The position numbers and the translations under genes were made by a program. A stretch of DNA of 64,000 nt from Paralichthys olivaceus (lineage: Eukaryota; Chordata; Actinopteri; Pleuronectiformes; Paralichthyidae). Below, piece after piece: positions 35,228-45,217 of the stretch (position 1 is the first letter of the stretch; each line of letters opens with the position of its first letter). The notes beneath the pieces were generated by a model that did no database searches, was not told the DNA's origin, and was given only the letters and a program-made list of their open reading frames with translations. The stretch covers positions 19,600,439 to 19,664,438 of the forward strand of contig NC_091105.1 of the NCBI RefSeq assembly GCF_024713975.1, read 5' to 3'.

Positions 35228-38200
35228 CTAGAAAAAACATTTACACTTAAAGATAGAAAAAAATGCATGATCTTGGCTCACCAGCCAATTGAAGTGGTCC
35301 AATGTCACAAAAGACAATAAATGATTCACACTTGAGAAGGAGTTCCATACACTAACAGACCTCAGCAGAAGATGAGTGTACAAGCAGATATCATGAAAGC
35401 AGAAAATGGCCTGTGAATGTGTCTCCATCACCACTTGTAGCTGATCCATTAAAACACTAAGAACCTTTATGCAGAACAGAAATGCTGCAGCTCTTCTGGG
35501 CTCAGAGTAATTTTAAGAGCAACACTCTACTGCGGGTGCTTTTAGCCTGTGTGCAGAGCAGAAAAACATCCAAACATTTGGTTTGCTTGAGTGTCTCCTC
35601 TTAATACACGTGATGCTTTCACTCTGTTTAGCAGAATGTGACTGAGTGATGTTACTGGAGTTCAACAAATACTGGTAGAGGGAGAAGTGGATGTTTTAGA
35701 TAGGTGCTGTCAAGTGTTAAAAATCTGTTTCAAAAATGTAGAAGCACTGAACCACTTTGAGATTCTACACATACAGTAACAAGTCAGCTGGGTGATCGTG
35801 TGACTTACGGATGGACGATCCAGCAGATCCTCCTCGTAGGATCTGGTTCAGAACATCATCGGTGTCGTTGGCGCTCGCCATGCTGTTCCTCATCTGCGTC
35901 ATAGACAGCTGCGAGCACAGGCTGGGCTGACGGTCCATCTTCTTCACCGCCTGGGTCCCATCCAACACCATCATCATCATCATCATCACAATAAGAATAG
36001 TTGTAGCTAATATACAGTGTGTAATAAAGGTAGAATCTGAAAGAAGAGCTTGACCAACCTTGTCACTGAGGGTGGGGTCATTCAGAGAGTACAGTTTATT
36101 GGTAATGTCTTTGCCGATGAGGTAGCGGAACACCTCACTGAGGAAAGTGTCTGACTCCAGGAAGTAGGTGAGCCTCTCTCGAGACCAGCACAAGAACTTA
36201 CAGTTCTCCTCTGCCATAATGGTCACCTGCCAATCAATCGATCAACCAATTTATCAATCACAACCATCCTTTGTTTTTCAAGATGTTGGGATTATATGCT
36301 CTATCACTGAATCAGAAGGAGCAGCAGGATGTTATTTAAAGCTCTGACACTTCATTCATTTCACCTCAGAGTCATTAAAGCTCAGTGTGAATGACAGGGC
36401 AGTCAAATCTTTGTGCTCTTTTAATAGTTTTTAAGAAATTTACCAACCATAGTACAAATAGAGTTTGTTCATTTGTTTTTCTGTTTTCATATTACCTGGA
36501 ACTTATCTCCTTTGTGCATCTGAGTGGACCTGAACTCTGGAGAATCAATGAATGCATTGGTGTAGATGTTGTGGAGGAAATGGCCTCTGTAGGACACCTT
36601 CATCCTGTCACAGAGAAACAGGCAAGTCAAAACTATGATCTTACAATCTTACATAAGTGTGACCTCTTCTGAAGTGATTTTAAAAAGGGGGGGTTCTTTG
36701 CAGTTCCACATTAAACTGAGAGTTATGTAATGTGCCAAAATATTATAAGTAAAATATTATAAATCATTAAATATAAATAATATATGTCAAAATTGGTTTA
36801 AAATAATTAAATTAGTAAGGGGCCTTTGCCTTTGTGCTTATATTCAATATTTCCAAATTAATGAAAATAATAGAATGGTTAATTTAAAGTCTCAGTCTTA
36901 ATTTTCCCTTTCTTTTTGACTCCTTGTTACTGCTGATGGTTTAGAAATCATCAGGGCCTGAACAATAACAAAGTCAGAGAGTATATCTTTATTTGATTTG
37001 TGTTCAGGAAGCTTGTGAAGCAGAAAACAAAAAGCTGTATAACTATAGAATTTCAGTTTATGATGAAACTGACAAAAGCAAGTAAATAGCTCCACACAAT
37101 GGAGAAGCTGGATCAACTCTATCTTTAGCATGTTTCATTGACACCATTTTAATGTTAATTTCTTTATCTTCTAAAATGTCAGCACTAAATCATAATATTA
37201 ATATAAAGAATTATGAATAACAACAAAGAATTTCAATGTGAACCTCCATTCCAGTAAAAACTTCAACTTAGAATCCAGGCTAGGTTTGTGTTGCATACAG
37301 ACAGTGCAGTATTAGTCAGACTCACATGAAGCATCATATAAACAACAGTTGCACCTACAGCCAAACAAACAGCACATACTTTCCTTTGAGGAGAATGCTG
37401 AGGCGTTCGTCCACGGACGTCTTGTCCTCGGCAGCGTAGGCCTGGCCTTTCTTTAGTGTCTGGATGGTGCAGAACTGTCCTGTGAGCCTCTGAAACAGAG
37501 CCTCCTTCACATGGAGCGGCTCAAACATGCGCTTGTAGACTGACCGCAGCTCCCTGTCGATCTTTATCTGACAAGAGCGCAGACACAAACGTAACTCATT
37601 ATATAATGACATTAAAGCTATCTGCAGTGATGCTAATGTGAAATTACAGTCAGTGAGTTAGTAGAGGAGCTACTGACCGAGAACGACAGGTCTACTGTGT
37701 CATTATGAAAAGTCCTGGTCTGATTCTATCAGCTTGCTGGAGGCCCCTTACTTATATTATATCCCCTGGAGTCTCCCATGGACTTGATCAAACCTGCATC
37801 TTATTACCATAAAGCAGGAGTGAGCCCAGGAGGATGAGCTGCTTCCTGCCAGAGACAGCCAAGAAAATCTCAACTCGGAGCCTCTGCATAAATAAACACA
37901 CTGTTTCCCCAATGTCTGCTTCACTATCTCAATTCGGTGGAAGAAAAAAAAACCACCTGACTGGCCTGAATGTGAAGGGACTGTTGAAATGTGAAGGAGA
38001 GTGTGTTGCTGTAGAACTCACTGGCCTTCGCTTGTACAGGAGGTAGAAGAGATGCATGAAGTTGACCACCAGAAAAACCACGTTCCAAACCATCACATCC
38101 AGGTTGCATCTATACAGAGTCGCCCAGGCAATGAAGAGCCCACATCCTGTCACGGTTAAAGACACACAACAAAAAGAATATCTAAAATTCAAAGATTCAA

Positions 38201-39729
38201 AATCTAAAACCAAACAAAAGTTAATTTATCTCAGTCTGCTTTATTTCAGATTTACACAGACAATATGAAAAACTAAAATATGGATAACAAAAAGAAAACA
38301 ATCCAATTTAGCATAGAAACCTGACATTCATAGTAGTAATAATACAAATAATAATAATAATGTTAATGTAATCTAAAATAAAATCTTTGCTGGAGGCACT
38401 GCTTATTTGCAACTTTCCAAGTTAAACAAACAAATATTAATTTATTTTTAGATAAGAATGACTTTGTCTCATAAAAGCAATAGAAAGAGAAATATTTTTT
38501 TAATAATAATAATTGAGACCTGAGATAACAACGTGTTCATGATTGATGATTAATCAGTGTCTGTGTTTTTCACAATTAAGTGCACATATTAATAGTCGAG
38601 TGTAGCCAATATAATAAAAGCAGCACATCGAGGAACATAAATTCAAAATTATCTTGAGACCCCACAGGCAAAAGAAATAAATTACAAAGTTTGTGATTGT
38701 GCTCAAACCAGTGGAAGCAGATTTACCACTAACATCATTAATAGCCTATAACTGATGAAACAATCAATGATTACTTTTTAGATTTGAGTCATTTACACTA
38801 TCAGTATGGATCAGCTACACATTAGAATTCATAACTGAACTTAGTGTTCAGGAAATTTAATTGGATGTCTAGTTCTAAAGTGTAATCCTCATGAATGTGA
38901 ATTAATATTTCTCTACACTAATAAAACTTGAATGAAAGGTTTTAGGGAAAATTCCCCAGCACTTATTTATTCATCTTTTTGTTTAAAACTTTTAAATTGC
39001 TATTTTACCCACAATGTTTTCAAGCTACCTTTAACTCCTTCAGCTGTGTAAGATTACTCTTCCTCTCGACTGTGTCTGTTTCTTTTCCTCTGTAAAACCC
39101 TCTGAGACAGAAAAGGCTAATATAAATAAATGAACTGTCAAAATGACCATGTTTCCCATAAATCCTGCTGCTTCCTGTCTCCACTCTCCTTCCAAGGAGA
39201 AGATAAACATGTTTGAAGTGTTTTTTTCCATCTCTCCTTCCGCTATCTGCCCCTATCAGAGCCTTTTAGGGCGTCGGACAGGGCCCAGTACCGTAGAGAT
39301 CCCTCTCAGATCGGAACAGAAAAGCTCTTAAAAAAAAAAATACAGATCTTCTCAATGTGAACTGAGCTCAGCTGCTCCTCAAAGAGCTTGTGGTGATTAA
39401 TGGCTGATGCTTTGACAGTAAAAACATCTGCTGTGGCTTTTGATGGTGTTTTCCCTGTGGTGACCACAGAAATGCCATTCGGAAGGGGGCGCTGTGGACT
39501 GACCTGTCATCAGCAGGAGGCGCAGCAGGATCATGTGCAGGCCCAGGGTGGTCGGGATCACCAGGCCCATCAGCAGTGACAGGTTCCCCAGATGGAAGAG
39601 GAGGTGGTGGGCCTGCTCCCACTCCTGGCAGGAGGTAGCATTGGGCACAGCGGCGAATCCTGGCGTGGCCGAGGGGAAGGGGGGCAGAGTGGTGAAGAAG
39701 GGGAGGGGTTGATCTGAGGGAGAGGACAT
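35100..39729 (-). CDS. bves: BVES / POPDC1, Popeye-domain cAMP effector 1 (complete, 7 coding exons)
   Basis: The spliced frame is 1086 nt, 361 residues (human BVES: 360). The extracellular N-terminus has a glycosylation sequon NATS. Three membrane segments follow, one in exon 1 (residues about 47-72) and two in exon 2 (about 77-112). The Popeye domain spans exons 3-5, with the cAMP-pocket motifs DSPE (residues 200-203) and FQVT (215-218). The C-terminal tail is acidic and Ser/Thr-rich. Exon borders match human in phase. The family binds cAMP in cardiac and skeletal muscle membranes, modulates TREK-1 channels and supports cell adhesion. Intron 5 is only 108 bp and stop-free in frame. popdc3, its tandem paralogue, lies 5.2 kb upstream on the same strand. 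Confidence 0.97.
35809..35950 (-). CDS. bves: bves coding exon 6
   Basis: Residues 273-319, with [20 protein letters not shown] and [14 protein letters not shown]. The acceptor CCCAG is preceded by GAT triplets, not a pyrimidine tract. Joining here gives gap-free alignment to human. Confidence 0.93.
36059..36226 (-). CDS. bves: bves coding exon 5
   Basis: Residues 217-272, beginning [20 protein letters not shown] and ending [11 protein letters not shown]. Donor AAG|GTTGGT. Confidence 0.96.
36496..36604 (-). CDS. bves: bves coding exon 4
   Basis: Residues 180-216, [14 protein letters not shown] then FIDSPEF. It ends with FQ, so the FQVT motif is split between exons 4 and 5. Confidence 0.96.
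37380..37567 (-). CDS. bves: bves coding exon 3
   Basis: Residues 118-179, start of the Popeye domain, with [20 protein letters not shown] and [10 protein letters not shown]. Donor AA|GTATGT. Confidence 0.96.
38022..38146 (-). CDS. bves: bves coding exon 2
   Basis: Residues 76-117, membrane segments two and three ([20 protein letters not shown] and [13 protein letters not shown]). Acceptor GACAG, donor GTGAGT. Confidence 0.95.
39504..39729 (-). CDS. bves: bves coding exon 1
   Basis: Residues 1-75. The N-terminus ([10 protein letters not shown]) is not conserved; PNATSCQEW matches the human PSNKTTCENW stretch. Then comes a membrane helix with [15 protein letters not shown]. Donor ACAG|GTCAGT. 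Confidence 0.94.
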
Positions 39730-40766
39730 CCTTCAGCAGGGGTCACCTTAGAAACTGGAGCAAGGTTAGAGCAGATGTGATTGGACGAATGGTTCAGGGC
39801 TGATTAGATGTCTGAAAGAAAACAGCATCATCTTTATCCTGCAACACTCACAGGTTTTACTTGGCTTGTTAAACTTTAAACGTTCACTGTTTTTTGGGGA
39901 CAAGCTGAACATTCATCAAATTCATGGTAAACATGTCAGCAAACAGTTTCCTATTCACACATTCAGGACCTGGAGCAACATGTTCAGTTATTTGGGGTTG
40001 GTCTTCACAGACTGTAAATCTTTATTTAGCCTATTTTATTCGAGTTAGTCCTGTTGACATAGCAATCTCATTAACAAGATATCAATGTACATGAATGTTG
40101 GTCCACAGAATTAAGCTGCTAGTTGCTAATCTTCGGTGCATTTATGGAAGTTCTCCTGTTGTCCCGATTTTAGGAATGTTGCTAATTATTCCAAGGTGGT
40201 TACCCTCAAATCTTGCACTCAAAATTTGTGTGAATTTAGAATAGCTGCTGGGTACATTTCTTTTATATCGGGTTCCAGATGCAGCTTCAATTAAGATGGT
40301 GCAGAACACAGTGATACAATTATCAATGTGCTTTAAGTGTATTGATGCTTTAATGGGCTGCCTACACAATGCTGTGTGTGTGCATGTCTGTGTACTAGCT
40401 GGGCACCATAAATATGCTTTCTTGTTCACATTGTTGTTCTTGCACTTTTATGTCAGGGCTGCATTAAGAGAAGCAATTTAAATAACAGCAATCTGAAGTT
40501 TGTATGCACACATGTAAAAAGTACATGAATATTAATATTTTCAAAAGAGTGCAAACAATTTGTTAAGTGACCATTTCATGACGGTTACAATTCTGTTGTG
40601 CTAGTTGTGTTTTGCCCTACTTTACTGTATTCCACTTGTCTTTATTATTTATGTTAGCTGAGATGATCTGTTTTTGTTTTTTTCTGTTGTTATTAGCCGG
40701 AAGAGAGACATCATCTCACCTCCTGAGATTTGCTCACAGTGAAATGTTGAGTCTTTTATTTGTTTT

Positions 40767-41072
40767 TTAAAGGGATAGTTAAACAGTGTTGCAGCCAAAT
40801 CCAATACAATTGAAGTAAATGGTGACCTATCTTCAAACTTAAACGTACTGTTCCTGTGGTGTCATGTCCCTGAGCCCTGACATTAAACATTGTTTTACGT
40901 TTGAAGAAGTGGTCACCATTCACTTCAATTGTATTGGATTTGGCTGCAACGCTGTTTACCCCTGAAACTCCAAAAGTGTTTCCTGGACTCAAACACTTCA
41001 CCCACCTCTCCATCGACATGGTGATGAGTAGAGCATGAATGCATTTTCATTTTTGGGTGAACTATCTCTAAA
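40767..41072. mobile_element. Foldback MITE upstream of bves
   Basis: Begins TTAAAGGGATAGTT and ends TTTTTGGGTGAACTATCTCT, the termini of an abundant fish MITE. Inside, an arm at 40781-40846 is repeated inverted at 40899-40958 (shared CCAATACAATTGAAGT and GGTGACC), so about 60-bp arms flank a 50-bp loop. Confidence 0.7.
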
Positions 41073-41326
41073 GCTTTACATGGCCTAACACCCCTATCAC
41101 AAATCTAAGCTCCTCTGCTCCTCTTCCATCCCCACATCCTCATCTCTGAAACAGTTTCCTTCCATTGGCATGTTGAAGAGTGAAGTGAAGATTTTACTGT
41201 CCTCATGTTGTCATTATTCACTTCTTAACCTTTTTTGTTTCTGTACTTCTTTCTTCTACATCTCTTTAAGTTGTACAGCACGTTGCTCACTTCTGCTTGT
41301 TTTAACTGAGCTTTCTAAATAAACCT

Positions 41327-41328
<2 letters not shown>

Positions 41329-41362
<34 letters not shown>
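41329..41362. repeat. (CA)n microsatellite upstream of bves coding exons
   Basis: 34 bp of CA, 99 bp from a longer TG run in the opposite phase (41462-41515). Confidence 0.95.
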
Positions 41363-41363
<1 letters not shown>

Positions 41364-41459
41364 CCTGGGATACATCTATAAACTTACACATGAAATATAA
41401 ACATGAGAAAACATGTGCTCACAAAATAATGTTCACAGTTGGATGGCTCCCACTGTAAC

Positions 41460-41461
<2 letters not shown>

Positions 41462-41515
<54 letters not shown>
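41462..41515. repeat. (TG)n microsatellite upstream of bves coding exons
   Basis: 54 bp of TG, complementary to the CA run at 41329; about 100 bp from the putative bves first exon donor. Confidence 0.95.
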
Positions 41516-41520
<5 letters not shown>

Positions 41521-41616
41521 TAGACCTACAGAGTACTCTGTAGATATTTAACTCGTATAGTTACAACTTTCTCTCAAAGTAAAAGTACCGGGAGGAGATG
41601 GCGGCTCGTCACTCAC

Positions 41617-41870
41617 CGATTCCCCGGGCTGGTGTGGGTGAAGCGGGGCTGTGCACGGCAGAGGATGAGGGGCTGGTTCCGATGAAGAAGGGGCAGAGAC
41701 GGTGCTGTGGCTGCGGCTGCTCCCTCACGTCGGGGCTGCACAGTGTGCGTCGCACATTCCTCAGTGAGGAGACTAAAATAGGCAAGAAGGCGAGAGCGGT
41801 GCACCTGCAGTGTCTCACAGCTCCGACAGGGGGAGACAGAGCACAGAATAACACCTATCACCCCCGCCCC
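41617..41870 (-). promoter_or_regulatory. bves: Putative bves non-coding first exon and promoter
   Basis: A CpG-richer patch 1.9 kb upstream of the bves ATG. On the minus strand it ends in a strong donor ATCG|GTGAGT at 41617/41616. A matching acceptor lies just upstream of coding exon 1 (CCAG or TAAG, within about 30 nt of the ATG). The open frames across it (for example 41598-41912, plus strand) resemble no protein I know. Inferred from position and splice signals only. Confidence 0.4.
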
Positions 41871-41929
41871 CTTTCTTTCAGTCCAGCTTGTGTAGATAAG
41901 TTGTCTGAGTAGGTGACTAACAGATGATA

Positions 41930-44900
41930 AATCAATAAAACCTGGTACAGTATAATACTTCTTTAAATACTGTCAGATATTTGGTAAATATTTAAAAAGT
42001 TACACATTGTGACATGTTTCTTAGAGCATTCAGTGATTTCAGAATTGGATTAGGTCCACGTTATTTATTTTTAAGAAAAGAAACAATTATAGAATTCTGA
42101 CTTTAGTCTCAGAATTTCAATTCTACCTCACATAAAAGCATTCAGTTTCTTAATAGAAGAAAGGGCAGACAACACCAGGCCTCCTGGCTGTATATACAGA
42201 TTAATCTGGCCCACAAGACAATTCTTAGAGACACAAAAGTAGTTCAGCAACACATGAAATTCTCCTGACAACAATTAAGAGAAAGAATATAAGACTAAAT
42301 AGATAAAATAGTAAGCCCACAGATGAATCAGTCAGAGACGCAGAGGTAAACCAACCGTGCAGTCCACTTAAATTTGAGCACCTCCTGTACTCTTTCCCAA
42401 AACAACTACACAGCAGAGTAGTAAATGCCATGGACAAGAGCAGCAGTGATAGCGGACCAGTATAGTAACACACAATCTCCGTCGTCAAGTAGAAATACAA
42501 GTAACTGTTACAGAAGAAGCTCTGCTAGCAGTCAAAGTATCATTTTAAGTTATTTAATGACATTTAAACATACGGGTACAGAATGTAGAAACAAGTTCCT
42601 CTGCATTTCACTCCTCCACTGGGAAGTCAACATGCTTGACTTGTAAGAGAAGTGATTTGGCCAGCCCAGTGTCAGTGGAGACAATTAACCAATGGGGCCA
42701 TTGTCTCTCTGCTTTATAAGCAAAACAAAACAAAAAAATGAATAAATTATATTTTCAAGCGAAAGAGACAAAAGATGATTCTTTTTCGGGAAGTAAACGA
42801 CGAGGCAGTGTGACTTGTTGTTTGTGGATGAAATCACAGCGATGAAAAAGGTCATTCCAGAAGGAAACATGCAACTAAACTGGAGAAGTTACATTCAGAT
42901 GTGTTTTTCTCAAAGAATGATTGCTAACGATAGCAGGCGCTAGAGGATGCCAACTGACACATTCTAAAACCTTGAACATGGAATTAAATGAATAATGAGG
43001 TTGAGACAGATCTTCAGCAATGTGGAGCTTGTTCTTACAAATGAATGGATTGTTTTTGTTACATGTTCGAATGTGGCACAATCACACCGATATTATTTTT
43101 ATGAGTTACCATTATCTCACAGTCACTGATGATAAATACTGATATAGACTGAGATGTAAAAGGATAAGAAAACACTAAATTAATAATTCTGCAAACTACC
43201 GTATATTTCAATTTACTTCATCATATTGTAGCCATTCTATTTTATATTATTTACACTGTGTGTCTGTGTTAACTAGAAAAATCTGATGAATTTCCAGTTA
43301 GTTAATTTATTTTTAACAGTAAAATATAGACACAATTAGCCTATTTACAGCTTAATTTGAACAATCTTACAACAATAGTCACTGATCCAATCTGTCAATA
43401 TTGCACATCACAGAATCTTATACAGTTAAGACATCTACAGCCTCTAATCTCACTTTATACACGTATAAAGTAATTATAAATGACTAACTAAAATAAATAA
43501 CATCAATTCAGCTTTAGGTTAATTTCACCTTAGTTGAACAGCACAATCTTTAGTGTCATTTGTTTAAAACTATTTCCATACACACAAACTCAATTTTCAC
43601 AAACTCTTCCACATTTAATTTCTTTAAACGGCTGCTTGACTATGATGTGAGAATAGGAAAGCAAAATGTCCGTCAGTGAAGAAGTAACAATTTCTACTTT
43701 CTCTGTTCTGTTAGATTGTGAAATGTTTGCCCTGTCAAGCCAAGTGGGTCTAAACCTCTAAAGTAGCAACTAACTACACAGGATATTTACTACCAGAACA
43801 CATGCTTGTCTAGTACACAGTCAAAAGCAGCTGGTCTTATCAGTAAACATATGACTGAATGAAACAGATTTAACTCTGAGATTGAGATTGTAGTTCGGTT
43901 CAGCTACAATAATGAGGGAGCAGATTATTCACCAAGCCACAGGAAAAGTTCCACATTTTAGCCATTATATGAGTTTTTTCCTCTCTTTACATTTCTAGAT
44001 ATTTCATGACAAACGACAGGACCTCATGGTGGATCTGAACAATCTATTAAGAGGACTATGCCTTCCACTCATTCTTTAAGTCGCTCAGGGTGCAAATTCC
44101 TGAAAGGTTTTCTGGCTTCTGTGCTTCTTCTCCAGCTAAACCACGGACTGTTTATAAAGATGGACAACATGGTGATGATGCTCTGAGATGGCAGCCTTCA
44201 TATTGTATTTTACATTGTGGCATCATTTCTGAGTAGTGGGAGGAAATGGAGACAAGTCGTCCATCTTTATATAAAGTCTGGTGTGAGTGGTCATCTAGAC
44301 AAGAAAATCGCTATCTAAATAAAGACCATTGACCATTTGTCTATGAGATAAACCCGTTATTAGCATTAGTAGCATTACAAACCAATATGGATGAAAAAAG
44401 ATACAAATTGCAAACCTTGAAGTTTTGGCTGATTTGGTTTTTCTGTTAATTTTAAGACTAAAATCGAATAGTTTCAAAAGGTGAATGAGAGCTTTCAAAC
44501 AAAGTCCCACATATCTTGGTGATTTGAAGCTTGAACGTAGTTCAAAACACAATAAACGTAGGACAACCTGGGCCAAAGTATACCTAGGTATATTTTTAAA
44601 AAGGTTAACAAGGCAGCTATTATGCATCTTAAGGATTTATATGGAGTGTCAGTCATATGACCCTTTCCAAATAAATCTATAGGGTTATCTGGATACAACA
44701 TGACTGGTGAAACATCTGCTAGCTCCACCTACTGTACCTACTACTGCATATTGAGATCTGAAAACATAGGCAGATATGTTACAACTGCATTTGAGACCTA
44801 CTTTCCCTAAATGGTACAGTCACACTTTGGCCTTCTTAAATAACACTATATTTACATTACATTCCTACCCACAGTGAGTCACTTCCAAGTGTTTAAGGCC

Positions 44901-44930
44901 TAGAGCAGAGTATGTATGTGTGTGCAAGTG
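41930..44930. other. Region between bves promoter and popdc3 stop
   Basis: AT-rich and without recognisable coding sequence; probably includes the popdc3 3' UTR (minus-strand AATAAA at 43306-43311 is one possible end). Contains a 137-bp MITE at 44145-44281. Confidence 0.5.
44145..44281. mobile_element. Short MITE of the same family downstream of popdc3
   Basis: Inverted ends GGACTGTTTATAAAGATGGA and CCATCTTTATATAAAGTCTG; 137 bp, an internally deleted relative of the element at 34371. Confidence 0.65.
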
Positions 44931-44941
44931 TGTGTTTGTGT

Positions 44942-45217
44942 TCAGGCCATCCTCCCACCCTGCACTGGAACTTGCAGGACATCTGCCTGTTCTAATTCGG
45001 TCCCTGGCATGTGACAGTAACTTGGTAAGCGGAGATCGTAGCGGCGGCCAGACGAGCTGAAAGCCTTATCATTAAGGGAGAACAGCTTTTCTGCAATGTC
45101 ATTGCGCACAACGAGGGCGAAGATCTTGGCAATGTAGCGATGCTTAGCAAAAAGCAGGTAGAGTTTCTTCCTCCTCCACGCCACGTAGCGGCAGGGGTTA
45201 TCAGCACGCAGGGTCAC
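44942..45217 (-). CDS. popdc3: popdc3 coding exon 3 (last)
   Basis: Residues 206-296, VTLRADNPCRYVAWRRKKLY to the variable C-terminus; stop TGA at 44942-44944. Acceptor CCATAG. Confidence 0.95.
   Translation of the reverse strand: MTLRADNPCRYVAWRRKKLYLLFAKHRYIAKIFALVVRNDIAEKLFSLNDKAFSSSGRRYDLRLPSYCHMPGTELEQADVLQVPVQGGRMA

Noticed and set aside
41598..41912. 104-codon plus-strand frame with a cysteine-rich stretch
   Set aside because: Sits in the CpG-rich patch I read as the bves promoter; the cysteines do not form a recognisable domain and no further exons follow.
42225..42500. Hydrophobic 91-codon open frame on the minus strand
   Set aside because: Possibly LINE-derived, but no reverse transcriptase or endonuclease motif is present; not enough to call.
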